Below, in pieces: positions 54,516-62,487 of a DNA stretch of 64,000 bases; positions within the stretch are counted from its first letter, which is position 1; every line of letters begins with the position of its first letter. The notes below the pieces were generated by a model, which saw only the letters and a program-made list of their open reading frames with translations, was not told where the DNA came from and ran no database searches. Made by a program: the position numbers and the translations under genes. This DNA is from Micropruina glycogenica (lineage in GTDB: Bacteria > Actinomycetota > Actinomycetes > Propionibacteriales > Propionibacteriaceae), in the NCBI RefSeq assembly GCF_900289045.1, contig NZ_LT985188.1:3658001-3722000 (forward strand), given 5' to 3'.

Positions 54516-55163
54516 GCGGGCCCGAGCGGCGTCGTTGAGCACGATCGGAACGGCGAGAAACCGGGGCAACGACGCGCGCAGCACCGTCACGTTGGGGTCG
54601 GGCACGGGCAGCGCACGTCGCGGGTAGCGGGCCGCCAGTTGGGCAAGTTGCGCCAGGCCGGCGGAGTTCAGCACATCGTGCACCGCCCGTCCGTCACCGC
54701 CGAGCATCAACCCGTCCAGCTCGCCGACGCGCGGCAGCAGCACCGACCGGGCCGCGTCGGCCGCCTTCGCATGGGCCCGCTCCGCCTGGTTCTCGCGCCG
54801 CCGGGCGTAGCGTTGCTGCGACCAGCCCCCGGCCTTCGTACGGCCCTGGACGTAGTGCCGCCCGACCGCATGCGCGACCAGTTCGGGCCCCTCGAAGACT
54901 CCGGCCGCGTGCGCACCCTTGCGGATCAGCAACGCCCCCAGTCGACGCGGCTGCGTCACCTGCGCCAGCAGCTCGCGCTGCGCATCGTGGCCGGGCAGCG
55001 GGCCCCAGATCAGCTCGATGTCGGCCTCGGCGTCGTCGGGGGAAACGAGCGTGAGGTGGGTGTCGGTGAGTACCGTTCGCGCGGTTCCGTGGCGCTCGTC
55101 GAAACCGGTGAGCCAGCCGGCCAGGCGCTCTGGAGCGATCAGCACGCGGTGCGGCTCGGCCAT
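54477..55163 (-). CDS. acVLRF1-type peptidyl-tRNA hydrolase (Vms1-like release factor)
   Basis: 228 aa. The core GRHYVQGRTKAGGWSQQRYARRRENQA matches the VLRF1 catalytic loop, with the Gln of the GGxxQ-like motif standing where release factor 1 uses GGQ. A C-terminal segment is ARSVLLPRVGELDGLMLGGDG. Actinobacterial VLRF1 proteins are thought to release nascent chains from stalled or split ribosomes, as eukaryotic Vms1/ANKZF1 does. Leaderless: TAGGCT lies exactly 6 nt before the ATG. Confidence 0.85.
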   Translation of the reverse strand: MAEPHRVLIAPERLAGWLTGFDERHGTARTVLTDTHLTLVSPDDAEADIELIWGPLPGHDAQRELLAQVTQPRRLGALLIRKGAHAAGVFEGPELVAHAVGRHYVQGRTKAGGWSQQRYARRRENQAERAHAKAADAARSVLLPRVGELDGLMLGGDGRAVHDVLNSAGLAQLAQLAARYPRRALPVPDPNVTVLRASLPRFLAVPIVLNDAARARSALAQHDDEAGQ

Positions 55164-55375
55164 GCTCGCAGCCTACGGGGCCGGCGCCGATCAGCCGGTG
55201 ACTCGCGCTGGGCAATCATGATCTGCCTGGTCTGCGCCGCGCGGGCGGGCCCACCGGCGGCGAGGGGTCACGCTCACCGGACTCAGCGGGCACCCATTGT
55301 GCCGACCGAGTGGGCAGGCGCACCCGGCGTGGTAGGTATGGCCTAGTCTGGCAAGCAGACTTCAGGAGGGTTCCG

Positions 55376-56080
55376 GTGAGCGATCTCATTGATACGACGG
55401 AGATGTACCTCCGCACCATCTACGAGCTCGGCGAAGAGGGCGTGCCGCCGCTGCGAGCCCGCATCGCCGAACGGCTCAAGCAGAGTGGTCCCACGGTGTC
55501 GCAGACCGTCGCTCGCATGGAGCGTGATGGATTGCTCACCGTCGACGCCGACCGGCAGCTTCGGCTCAGTGCTGCGGGCCTCAAGCTGGCCACACGGGTG
55601 ATGCGCCGGCACCGGCTCGCCGAACGTCTACTGATCGACGTGATCGGGCTCGACTGGGTGCACGCACACGAAGAGGCCTGCCGGTGGGAGCACGTGATCT
55701 CGACCGACGTGGAGCGTCGGCTGGTGCATCTGTTGCACGAGCCCGTCGAATCGCCTTACGGCAACCCGATTCCGGCGCTGGCCGAACTCGGCGCACTGCC
55801 GGCGCCCGAGGCCTTCCTCGACGGCGCGATCCCGCTGTCCGAGGTGCTGGCTCAACATTCCGCCGCCCGGGTGACCGTGCGACGGCTCAGCGAGTACCTG
55901 CAAACCGATCGGCAGTTGCTGTCGATGTTCGACGCCACCGGTGTAGTGCCCGGCGCCACGCTCAGGGCGAGTCGCGACGGTCACACGCTCGTTCTGCGAG
56001 CCGACGAGGGCGCTGAGGGACGGTTCGAGGCGCAGGTGGCGGAGCACCTGTTCGTGGCCAGCGATGCCAGTGCCGCTTGA
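55376..56080 (+). CDS. DtxR/IdeR-family metal-dependent repressor
   Basis: 234 aa. Winged helix (1-70): DTTEMYLRTIYELGEEGVPPLRARIAERLKQSGPTVSQTVARMERDGL; dimerisation/metal domain (71-140) with VHAHEEACRWEHVIS containing the Cys, Glu and His ligands of the primary and ancillary sites; C-terminal SH3-like domain (about 155-234). Fits iron-sensing IdeR/DtxR better than MntR because of the third domain and the Cys ligand. AGGAGGG lies 6 bp before GTG 55376. Overlaps the next gene by 17 bp. Confidence 0.92.
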   Translation: MSDLIDTTEMYLRTIYELGEEGVPPLRARIAERLKQSGPTVSQTVARMERDGLLTVDADRQLRLSAAGLKLATRVMRRHRLAERLLIDVIGLDWVHAHEEACRWEHVISTDVERRLVHLLHEPVESPYGNPIPALAELGALPAPEAFLDGAIPLSEVLAQHSAARVTVRRLSEYLQTDRQLLSMFDATGVVPGATLRASRDGHTLVLRADEGAEGRFEAQVAEHLFVASDASAA

Positions 56081-57131
56081 GCGCACGCCGCTCGCGCAGG
56101 TGCCGCTTGATCCGGCACCGCTGCTGAAGGGCCACTGGTACGACGCCCTGGCGGCGATCCTCGACACCGAGCTGCGCGCCGGACACGTCACGTCCGCTCG
56201 GCAGCAGGCCTTTCGGCTGGCGGTGGCGGCCAAGCGCGTGCTCGACCTTGACGCCGAGGACTACTGGCCGATCAGCCGCGAGTTTCCGCAGCGGCGCTGG
56301 GCCGAAGAGTTGGGCGCCGCCTGCTTTCCGCTCGAACCGCGCTCCCCTCAGCGGGGTGCCCTGGCTTCGCTGGTGCCGCTGTACCGGCTGATGCTCGAGG
56401 TGCTCGACCTGCGGGCGCTGCGCCACGAGCCGCTGCAGGTCGTGGTCACGGCCCACCTGATCGGCGAGTACCTGCCCCAGTTGGCTTGGGAATCGACGCT
56501 CGGTCACGCCGGTGATCCACTGCGAATGGACGAGTACGTGGGCGAGCGGTGGGGCACCGATGACCGCAGTTGCCCGCACAACTCGGCGCTGCGCACCACC
56601 GCCAAGCGGTCGCTCAACGCCGCCAACGGCGACCAGGCCGGCTTCACCGCCTACCTCGACCGGTTTCACTCTCGGTTGGGTTCAGCGCTGGCCATGTGCG
56701 CGATGAACCACGAAACGATCGCAGCCGGGGAACGTCCGGACGTGGCGGGTACCTGCGCGGCGCCCTGTCGGTGGGCGGTGCGGGGAGAGCTCGCCGATCG
56801 TCGCGACCTGGACGCCCGGGTGCGATTGGCCTTGCTGTACCGCGATTCGCCGGTGGTTGCGCTGCGCCATCACGCACCGGTCGGGCACTTCTTCGGAGTG
56901 CCGTCGACCTCCGAGATCTCGGAGGCTTGGTTGCGCACCTGGACGCGGGTGTCGGCCCCCTGGCCGGACGGTTCGAACCCGCTCGCGGCCGGCGGTGGCG
57001 GCGCGCCTGAGCCTGGGGAGGCACTGCCGGGCATGTCGGCTCTGGTCAGCGCGGTCGCTGGACGCACGGTCGGCCCGGGCACGCTGATTCGCGACATCGG
57101 CGACGACATCGCTCAGGCGTTGGCGGAATAG
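56064..57131 (+). CDS. Conserved protein of unknown function downstream of IdeR
   Basis: 355 aa, soluble, mainly helical. Notable segments: DYWPISREFPQRRWAEELGA, LYRLMLEVLDLRALRHEPL, GDPLRMDEYVGERWGTDDRS, and a GTCAAPCRW pair of Cys that might bind metal or form a disulfide. I do not recognise the family. The ATG at 56064 lies within the end of the ideR-like gene, implying coupled translation and perhaps a role tied to metal status. Codon use is like its neighbours. Confidence 0.7.
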   Translation: MPVPLERTPLAQVPLDPAPLLKGHWYDALAAILDTELRAGHVTSARQQAFRLAVAAKRVLDLDAEDYWPISREFPQRRWAEELGAACFPLEPRSPQRGALASLVPLYRLMLEVLDLRALRHEPLQVVVTAHLIGEYLPQLAWESTLGHAGDPLRMDEYVGERWGTDDRSCPHNSALRTTAKRSLNAANGDQAGFTAYLDRFHSRLGSALAMCAMNHETIAAGERPDVAGTCAAPCRWAVRGELADRRDLDARVRLALLYRDSPVVALRHHAPVGHFFGVPSTSEISEAWLRTWTRVSAPWPDGSNPLAAGGGGAPEPGEALPGMSALVSAVAGRTVGPGTLIRDIGDDIAQALAE

Positions 57132-57175
57132 CACCGATGGCGTGGGCGTTTCAACGGTGAACCAGAGAGGAACCC

Positions 57176-57550
57176 ATGGCTACCCAAGCTTTTGACCAAG
57201 AGACCTTCGCTCAGGCGATCGAAGACAACGACACCGTGATCGTCGATTTCTGGGCGGACTGGTGCGGCCCCTGCAAGCGCTTCGCGCCGGTGTTCGACGA
57301 TGCCTCCGACAAGCACCCCGATGTTGTGTTCGGCAAAGTCGACACTGAAGATCAGCGCGCTCTCGCCGGCGGCCTGGGCATTCAATCGATCCCCACGCTG
57401 ATGGCCTTCCGTGGGGGGTACCTCGTCTACCGTGAGGCCGGCGCGATGAGCGGCCCTCAGTTCGAGGAGCTCGTCAAGGCGGTCAAGGCTCTCGACATCG
57501 AGAAGTTGAAGGAACAAGCAAACGCCCAGCAAGAGGGTGCCGAAGCCTGA
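57176..57550 (+). CDS. trxA: Thioredoxin
   Basis: 124 aa. Standard thioredoxin fold with active site DFWADWCGPCKRFAPVFD and the cis-Pro loop IQSIPTLMAFRGG. The C-terminal extension of about 15 residues (KEQANAQQEGAEA) is acidic. It reduces disulfides in the cytosol. AGAGAGGAACC precedes the ATG. A strong terminator with a T-rich tail follows at 57614-57655. Confidence 0.96.
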   Translation: MATQAFDQETFAQAIEDNDTVIVDFWADWCGPCKRFAPVFDDASDKHPDVVFGKVDTEDQRALAGGLGIQSIPTLMAFRGGYLVYREAGAMSGPQFEELVKAVKALDIEKLKEQANAQQEGAEA

Positions 57551-57579
57551 AAGACGTGACGGCTTGTCGCCCGCGCGGG

Positions 57580-57608
57580 TGACAACTGCGACACAATCGG
57601 CCTATAAT
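57580..57608 (+). promoter_or_regulatory. Consensus-like promoter directly before a terminator
   Basis: TGACAA (57580-57585), 17-bp spacer, TATAAT (57603-57608), among the best sigma-A matches in the window. The predicted start (57615) is the first G of the terminator stem. It would make only a roughly 40-nt hairpin RNA unless the terminator is read through. Confidence 0.6.
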
Positions 57609-57613
57609 GAGAC

Positions 57614-57655
57614 AGGTCCCTGCCCCATCCCCCCGGGCAGGGACCTTCTTCTTTG
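57614..57655 (+). terminator. Strong Rho-independent terminator after trxA
   Basis: AGGTCCCTGCCC (57614-57625) pairs perfectly with GGGCAGGGACCT (57635-57646), followed by TCTTCTTTG. It is one of the few terminators here with a T-rich tail. tRNA-Arg lies immediately beyond on the opposite strand. Confidence 0.93.
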
Positions 57656-57731
57656 TGGCGGCCCCAGCAAGATTCGAACTTGCGACACAAGGTTTAGGAA
57701 ACCTCTGCTCTATCCCCTGAGCTATGGGGCC
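57656..57731 (-). tRNA. tRNA-Arg (CCT), CCA encoded
   Basis: The reverse strand gives acceptor GGCCCCA / TGGGGCC, D-arm GCTCAGGGGATAGAGC, anticodon loop TTCCTAA (anticodon CCT), T-arm GCAAGTTCGAATCTTGC, discriminator G, and genomically encoded CCA (57658-57656). tRNA-Thr at 36248 lacks encoded CCA. Confidence 0.95.
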
Positions 57732-58059
57732 GGGCGGCCAGGGCAAGCCCAGCATAGGGGTCGGGCGGGCGGTCTCGCGCATCGTCCGTTGTGTCGCAGG
57801 GGGCACGACGACGGGCCCACGATCGAAGCCGTGGAGCCATCCCCGATGGTTGAAAAGTCTTCGATCCTCAAAAAGGTGACCAATCAGACGTGCATTTTGC
57901 TGATGCACCGTCTAAGCTCTTATACAGAGAGCGACGCCAGCTCGTTGATGTCTCCTGGGGGTGGGTAGACGGCTTTGGCCCTTCGATAGGCGTCGCTCTC
58001 GTCATGTCTGCATACGGCATCGTGGCCAGTGGGCGGACAGTGAACTTTCCCGATCGAAC
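57732..58059. other. Gene-free leader region with long inverted repeat
   Basis: About 330 bp without a gene, richer in A/T than its surroundings. TTGCTG (57897-57902), 18 bp, TATACA (57921-57926) is a candidate promoter. GAGAGCGACGCC (57927-57938) and GGCGTCGCTCTC (57989-58000) are perfect 12-bp inverted arms around a 50-nt loop. A transcript starting near 57933 would fold into this structure. It could be an sRNA or a leader for the UDP-glucose pyrophosphorylase gene. It matches no riboswitch class I can name. Confidence 0.55.
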
Positions 58060-58078
58060 ATTAGTTGTTTAGACTAAT
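58060..58078. promoter_or_regulatory. Operator-like palindrome over a leaderless -10
   Basis: ATTAGT-TGTTTAG-ACTAAT is a 6-bp inverted repeat with a 7-bp spacer. It contains the -10 hexamer TAGACT (58070-58075), whose predicted start is the A of ATG 58082. A protein bound here would block the promoter. The AT-rich sequence stands out in this genome. Confidence 0.65.
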
Positions 58079-58081
58079 ATC

Positions 58082-59455
58082 ATGAGTGAACATGGACTCG
58101 CCGCAGCGGTCGCCAAGATGCGCGCGGCCGGCGCCAACGAACCCGCCATCGACGTCTTCGCCCACTACTACGCCGAGGCCGCGGCCGGTGTCACGGGCAT
58201 GATCCCCGAGAGCACCATCAGCCCCCTCACCGACCCGCCTCAACTCAGCGACGCGGCCGTCGATCCCGACGCCGCCCGTGCAGCCATCGCTCGCACCGTG
58301 ATCATCAAGCTCAACGGGGGCCTGGGCACGTCCATGGGTCTCGACCAGGCCAAGACCCTGCTGCCGGTGCGCGAAGGGCTGACCTTTCTCGACCTGATCG
58401 TGCAACAGATCAAGGCCGCCCGCGCCCAGTACGACGCGCCCCTGCCGCTGCTGTTCATGAACTCGTTCCGCACCCGGGCCGACACGCTGGCCCACCTCGA
58501 GCGCTACCCCGATCTGGCGGTGGACGGGCTGCCGATCGACTTCGTGCAGAACGCCGAACCGAAGATCACCGCAGACACATTTGAGCCGGTCGAATGGCCG
58601 GCCGACCCCACCCTGGAGTGGTGCCCACCCGGACACGGTGACGTGTACACCGCGCTGGTGGGGTCCGGGGTGCTCGATGCGCTGCTCGCGGCGGGCATGA
58701 AGTACGCCAGCATCAGCAACGGCGACAACCTTGGCGCGGCTCCCGACGCCGAACTGGCCGGCTGGTTCGCCGGCACCGGCGCGCCTTACGCGGCCGAGAT
58801 CTGCCCCCGCACGATCAACGACCGCAAGGGCGGGCACCTGGCCGTTCGCAACGCCGACGGCCAGTTGATTCTGCGCGACACCGCGCAGACGCCGGCCGAC
58901 GACATGGACTTCTTCACCGACGAGCACCGGCACCCGTACTTTCACACCAACAACCTGTGGATCGACCTCGAGCAGTTGAAGGCGGCGCTGCAACAACGCG
59001 GAGCCGTGCTGGGGCTGCCTCTCATCTACAACGTCAAGACCGTTGACCCGGCCGATTCGAGCTCACCGAAGGTGATTCAGCTCGAAACAGCGATGGGGGC
59101 CGCGATCGAGGTGTTCAAGGGCGCCACGGCGATCGCCGTGCCGCGCTCGCGGTTCCAACCGGTGAAGACCACCAACGAACTGCTGCTGCTGCGCTCGGAC
59201 GTGTTCGACCTGGGCGCCGACAGCCGGCTCAATCAGACCGTGCCCGACGTGCCGCGGGTCGATCTGGACGGCCGCTTCTACAAGCTGATCGACGACTTCG
59301 AGGCCCGGGTCACCGTGGCGCCGTCGCTCAAGGCGGCCACCTCGTTCGTGGTGAAGGGCGACTGGACCTTCGATCGTCCGGTGGTGGCCGAGGGTGCCGT
59401 CACCTACGCCGACCTGGGCCGGCCGGCCGTGGCCGGGGTGGACGACCCGGCGTGA
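58082..59455 (+). CDS. UTP-glucose-1-phosphate uridylyltransferase, eukaryote-like UDPGP family
   Basis: 457 aa. It belongs to the large UDPGP family of eukaryotes and some actinobacteria, not to the GalU type. Motifs: IIKLNGGLGTSMGLDQAKTLLPVR (nucleotide loop), LLFMNSFRTRADTLAHL, WCPPGHGDVYTAL, ISNGDNLGAAPD (metal Asp), FHTNNLWIDL and RSRFQPVKTTNELLLLRSD (catalytic Lys). It makes UDP-glucose for glycans and trehalose. Leaderless with an overlapping palindrome (58060-58078). It shares a 4-bp overlap (GTGA) with the next gene. Confidence 0.95.
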   Translation: MSEHGLAAAVAKMRAAGANEPAIDVFAHYYAEAAAGVTGMIPESTISPLTDPPQLSDAAVDPDAARAAIARTVIIKLNGGLGTSMGLDQAKTLLPVREGLTFLDLIVQQIKAARAQYDAPLPLLFMNSFRTRADTLAHLERYPDLAVDGLPIDFVQNAEPKITADTFEPVEWPADPTLEWCPPGHGDVYTALVGSGVLDALLAAGMKYASISNGDNLGAAPDAELAGWFAGTGAPYAAEICPRTINDRKGGHLAVRNADGQLILRDTAQTPADDMDFFTDEHRHPYFHTNNLWIDLEQLKAALQQRGAVLGLPLIYNVKTVDPADSSSPKVIQLETAMGAAIEVFKGATAIAVPRSRFQPVKTTNELLLLRSDVFDLGADSRLNQTVPDVPRVDLDGRFYKLIDDFEARVTVAPSLKAATSFVVKGDWTFDRPVVAEGAVTYADLGRPAVAGVDDPA

Positions 59456-59796
59456 GCGAGGCCGACCTCGTCGCCGCGGTGTTCCGCGCCCTGACCGGTG
59501 GCCGGCACGACGACGGCGGCGGCGATCTGCACGCGGTGCTCGCCGACGAGGGCTGGGACGCGGCGGCGCTGCGTAGCCACGCCCGGGCCGTCGTGGCCGG
59601 CGGCGGCGTGTGGCCGCACCCGGTGCCTGACGACCTTCGCCTGCGGGTGGGCAGTGCCCGGCTCTTGGCCGCGCTACAGGGCGTGCAGCGCGACCTCGGC
59701 CTGTTCGGGGTGGCGACCGCTCCGGCGGCGCCGCGCGCCCTGACCGCCGACGAGCGCCGGCTGCAGGCCGAGGTGCCCCCGCATCACGGCAGCTGA
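59452..59796 (+). CDS. Small protein of unknown function, coupled to the pyrophosphorylase
   Basis: 114 aa, GTG start inside the stop of the preceding gene (GTGA). Ala/Arg-rich, predicted helical, with no membrane segment or recognisable motif (LVAAVFRALTGGRHDDGGGD; LRVGSARLLAALQGVQRDLG). The tight overlap argues that it is translated. Function unknown. A bidirectional hairpin follows at 59903. Confidence 0.6.
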   Translation: MSEADLVAAVFRALTGGRHDDGGGDLHAVLADEGWDAAALRSHARAVVAGGGVWPHPVPDDLRLRVGSARLLAALQGVQRDLGLFGVATAPAAPRALTADERRLQAEVPPHHGS

Positions 59797-59845
59797 ATTC
59801 GGAGAGGCTGCCCGGACGAGCAGTACGCGCCGGTCGGCTGAAACT

Positions 59846-59875
59846 CGCTGGTCGAGCTTGTCGAGACCCCTGCGC
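59846..59875. repeat. TCGAG-family repeat copy
   Basis: GCTGGTCGAGCTTGTCGAGACCCC is an exact intact copy of the repeat interrupted by the IS110 element at 21060-22455, and so a further potential insertion target. Confidence 0.88.
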
Positions 59876-59902
59876 CAATGGGTTCGTCGGGCGCACCAAA
59901 GC

Positions 59903-59938
59903 AGCAATCCCCGCCACCGAACGGTGACGGGGATTGCT
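59903..59938. terminator. Bidirectional terminator between convergent genes
   Basis: AGCAATCCCCGCCACC (59903-59918) pairs with GGTGACGGGGATTGCT (59923-59938) with one mismatch. It separates the UDP-glucose pyrophosphorylase unit from mscL, which ends at 59952 on the other strand. Confidence 0.85.
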
Positions 59939-59951
59939 TGTCTGCAGCAGA

Positions 59952-60332
59952 TCAGGCCGCGTTGTTCTTCAGCAGGTCGCGAATCTCGGTGAGCAGTTCC
60001 TCGGTGGTGGGCGCACCCGGCTCGGGCTCGGCCTCGGTCTTCGCGGTCATGGCCTTGACCCGCTCGTAGGGCACGACGATGCCGAAGTAGACCACGAAGG
60101 CCATGATGAAGAACGCCACCAGGGCGGTGAGGAACGGCCCGACCGAGGTGAGGCCCAGCGGAGCCCACTCGTCGAAGTTCGGGGCGCCGCCCAGCTTGGC
60201 CAGAATCTCGACGACCACCTTGGTGAAGGCGGTGGTGACGGCACCGAACGCGCCGCCAATCACGAAGGCGACCGCGATGTCGATCAGGTTGCCCCGCAGC
60301 AGAAAGTCTTTGAATCCCTTGATCATGCCCAT
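59952..60332 (-). CDS. mscL: Large-conductance mechanosensitive channel
   Basis: 126 aa. MGMIKGFKDFLLRGNLIDIAVAFVIGGAFGAVTTAFTKVVV contains the amphipathic N-terminal helix and the pore-lining TM1 (VAFVIGGAFGAVTTA); TM2 is FLTALVAFFIMAFVVYFGIVVP; the C-terminal helix ends TEELLTEIRDLLKNN. Pentameric inner-membrane valve that opens under hypo-osmotic stress. GAGAGGGAC precedes the ATG. The 230 bp upstream hold nothing I could identify apart from a GCCGCC/GGCGGC hairpin near 60530. Confidence 0.95.
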   Translation of the reverse strand: MGMIKGFKDFLLRGNLIDIAVAFVIGGAFGAVTTAFTKVVVEILAKLGGAPNFDEWAPLGLTSVGPFLTALVAFFIMAFVVYFGIVVPYERVKAMTAKTEAEPEPGAPTTEELLTEIRDLLKNNAA

Positions 60333-60563
60333 GTCCCTCTCAGGTGCAGCGTGCCCACCGGTCGGGCGACGATTTGCTGCGCTGGGCGCTCAATGTAGTA
60401 AAGCTTGGTAAACCGATCACAATCGTCCCCCTGCTGGACACATCGGCGACCCGCCACAGGGTCAGGTATGCGGCCAAGCGAGGCCCCATATGCGAGGCTA
60501 CGAGACGGCAGGGTTCCGCGTTTCTGGGTCGCCGCCTACGCGGCGGCCTCGCGTCACCCGTGG

Positions 60564-61175
60564 TCAACGAAAACCGAAGCCCAGCGGCCCCTGCGCAGCG
60601 GCGGCGGCGACCTTCGCCAGGGCGTCGGGCCGTAGCTCGATGAGCACCACCGGCCCGTCGTCGCGCGCCGGGGCCAACCCCGACTGGGTGTCGGCGGCGA
60701 GCACGGCCACCACCCGGGCGGCCGATGCCACGGGTGCGGCCGCGTCGTCGCTGGTGGCGATCAGGTCGATGCGGTCGCCCACCTCGATCAAACCCGCCGC
60801 CGTACTCGCCAGCGTGACCGGCAGCACGGCCATGCCGGGCGCGGCCAACGATTCGCGACTCACCACGCTGGCGGGCAGCAGCACCGCGCCGGCGGGCGTG
60901 TTCAGGGTGGCCGGACGGCCCACCGCCTGGGCCGGATCGTCGAGGTACTCGGACGGCAGCTGGCCGGCGGGCAATCGCCGCACCTGGACATCGTCCGCGG
61001 CGAGCACGACGCCACCGGTGAGCGGACGCGCCGCTACCAGCACGGGCACGGTGACGGGTTCGGCCGGCCGCAGCGCGGTGAGGGCCGCCCACACCGCCGC
61101 GCCGGCCAGCAGCGCAGCGACGAGCCGGCGATGGCTGCGCAGCAACCGCCGCAGGGGAGCCAGGAGTTTGTTCAC
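60564..61175 (-). CDS. SAF-domain protein, CpaB/RcpC-like
   Basis: 203 aa. One N-terminal membrane helix (about 18-36, LVAALLAGAAVWAALTAL), then a SAF domain (about 42-110, VLVAARPLTGGVVLAADDVQVRRLP) and a C-terminal RcpC-like half (LIEVGDRIDLIATSDD). CpaB/RcpC proteins take part in Flp-type pilus assembly, but no pilus genes are here; lone copies beside mscL and fmdB are common in actinobacteria. GTG start at 61175 lies inside the palindrome GTTCAC-N7-GTGAAC (61170-61188). Confidence 0.82.
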   Translation of the reverse strand: MNKLLAPLRRLLRSHRRLVAALLAGAAVWAALTALRPAEPVTVPVLVAARPLTGGVVLAADDVQVRRLPAGQLPSEYLDDPAQAVGRPATLNTPAGAVLLPASVVSRESLAAPGMAVLPVTLASTAAGLIEVGDRIDLIATSDDAAAPVASAARVVAVLAADTQSGLAPARDDGPVVLIELRPDALAKVAAAAAQGPLGFGFR

Positions 61176-61188
61176 ACCCTCAGTGAAC
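61170..61188. promoter_or_regulatory. GTTCAC-N7-GTGAAC palindrome over a start codon
   Basis: A perfect 6-bp inverted repeat spanning the GTG start of the SAF protein. The same half-sites with a 5-bp spacer occur at 9518-9534. This may be coincidence, or an operator of a RegX3-like regulator acting as a roadblock. Confidence 0.35.
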
Positions 61189-61250
61189 GACTGGAGCAGC
61201 GAAAGTGTTCAGAATCGTTCGCCATCACCGTGAGCGCCGCGCCCGCCGCA

Positions 61251-61318
61251 ATGTGACTGCCTTCGTGACACGCAGCTGCCAGCGCGCAGGCAGTTACGTG
61301 TCACAAAGGCAGCGACGT
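61251..61318. repeat. 70-bp nested palindromic element, copy 3
   Basis: Outer arms TGTGACTGCCTTCGTGACAC (left) and GTGTCACAAAGGCAGCGACG (right), with inner CTGCCAGCGCGCAGGCAG. This is the third and most diverged copy of the family at 35505 and 42415. It lies between the SAF and FmdB genes. Confidence 0.88.
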
Positions 61319-61394
61319 GGGATCCCACAGCCGACGGCACGCCGCAGCAGAGAGGGATCGGTGACAGAAAGAGGGGGATCGGTGACGCAGCGGC

Positions 61395-61748
61395 TCAGGC
61401 GGCCGGGGTTCCCGCCGCCGGCTTCTTCGGGGCCTTGGCGGCCGGCTTCGCGTCGCCGCCACCCTTGGCGGTGTCGGCTGCCCCGCCGGCGATCTCTTTG
61501 TGTGGCTGAGCGCCGCCGAGCTCCTTGTGCGAGCCACCCTCGCCCGACGTGATCGACTTCTGCGCGCCCTTCGAGCGGTTGTCGGTGGCGTAGAAGCCGG
61601 AGCCCTTGAACACCACGCCCACGGGGCTGAACACCTTGCGCAGTGTGCCCTCGCAGGTGGGGCAGACGGTCAGCGCGTCGTCGGTGAACTTCTGCACGAC
61701 CTCGAGATCGTTCGAGCAGTCCAGGCAGCGGTACTGATAGGTGGGCAT
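61395..61748 (-). CDS. FmdB-family zinc-ribbon protein
   Basis: 117 aa. The N-terminal zinc ribbon MPTYQYRCLDCSNDLEVVQKF..CPTCEGTL has two CxxC pairs, the FmdB/regulatory-protein signature; VFSPVGVVFKGSGFYATD follows, then an Ala/Lys/Gly-rich tail of about 50 residues. FmdB was named as a putative regulator of formamidase; its true role is unclear. ATG 61748 is chosen since the family starts MPTY and GGAAG is 9 bp upstream. Confidence 0.9.
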   Translation of the reverse strand: MPTYQYRCLDCSNDLEVVQKFTDDALTVCPTCEGTLRKVFSPVGVVFKGSGFYATDNRSKGAQKSITSGEGGSHKELGGAQPHKEIAGGAADTAKGGGDAKPAAKAPKKPAAGTPAA

Positions 61749-61827
61749 CGACAACTTCCAGCAGGCAACATCGGGTGGTGACCGCCGCAGTCTAGCGGCC
61801 GCTTGAACAACAGCCTCGCACGGGCGG

Positions 61828-62469
61828 CTATTCCGCCAGATACGGGGTGCGGATCGTGCGCGCCTCGGTGACGATCAGCCCGACCGGCCGATCGAACGAC
61901 TCGACCGGCAGGGCGTCCATCACTTCACTGTCGCGCAACAGCACCCCCACCACCGCATCGGCCCGGGCGTGCAGCAGCGCACGGTCGTACCAACCGCCGC
62001 CTGTGCCCAACCGGTCGCCGGCTGGCGTCGCGGCGAGCGCGGCGCACCAGATCAGCGTCGCGTCGCCCAGACCGTCCGCACCCAGGGGTTCGGTGGACGG
62101 CTCGGGAACGCCGGCGTACCCGAGCCGCAGGTGGTGCCGTCCGGCGTAGTGGGCCCAGTCGGGTTCGCGGCGCGGGGTGCCGTCGGGGCGGCGTCCGAGC
62201 ACGGGTAGCAGCAGCGTGCACCCGGCAGCGTCCAGGGCGTCGATCAAACCCCAAGTGTCGGGCTCGTCACCGATCGAGGCGTACACCGCGACGGTGTGGT
62301 GGCCGGCTGACGCCGCCACGGCCCTTGCGGTGCGCCGCTCGACCGCCTCGGCGGACTCGGGGCGTCGCCGCCCCTCACGGACGATCGCGCGCAGCGCTGC
62401 CTTATCAGCCCGGGAACGGCCACCGTCCGCACCCCGCATCGGTGCGTGCGCAGGATCAGCCTCGGGCAT
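61828..62469 (-). CDS. 5-formyltetrahydrofolate cyclo-ligase
   Basis: 213 aa. It converts 5-formyl-THF to 5,10-methenyl-THF with ATP. Motifs: RADKAALRAIVREGRRR at the N-terminus, VAVYASIGDEPDTWGLID (substrate loop), and DRLGTGGGWYDRALLHARAD (ATP/phosphate loop). It complements GlyA, whose side reaction makes 5-formyl-THF. Leaderless: TACCAT lies exactly 6 nt before the ATG and overlaps the -10 of the divergent moeA-like gene. Confidence 0.93.
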   Translation of the reverse strand: MPEADPAHAPMRGADGGRSRADKAALRAIVREGRRRPESAEAVERRTARAVAASAGHHTVAVYASIGDEPDTWGLIDALDAAGCTLLLPVLGRRPDGTPRREPDWAHYAGRHHLRLGYAGVPEPSTEPLGADGLGDATLIWCAALAATPAGDRLGTGGGWYDRALLHARADAVVGVLLRDSEVMDALPVESFDRPVGLIVTEARTIRTPYLAE

Positions 62470-62474
62470 TGACC

Positions 62475-62481
62475 TATGGTA
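62475..62481. promoter_or_regulatory. Shared bidirectional -10 element
   Basis: TATGGTA serves as TATGGT for the plus strand (62475-62480, start codon 62488) and TACCAT for the minus strand (62481-62476, start codon 62469). Both positions are 6-7 nt from their start codons, so two leaderless divergent genes appear to use the same base pairs. Confidence 0.7.
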
Positions 62482-62487
62482 AGAGCC

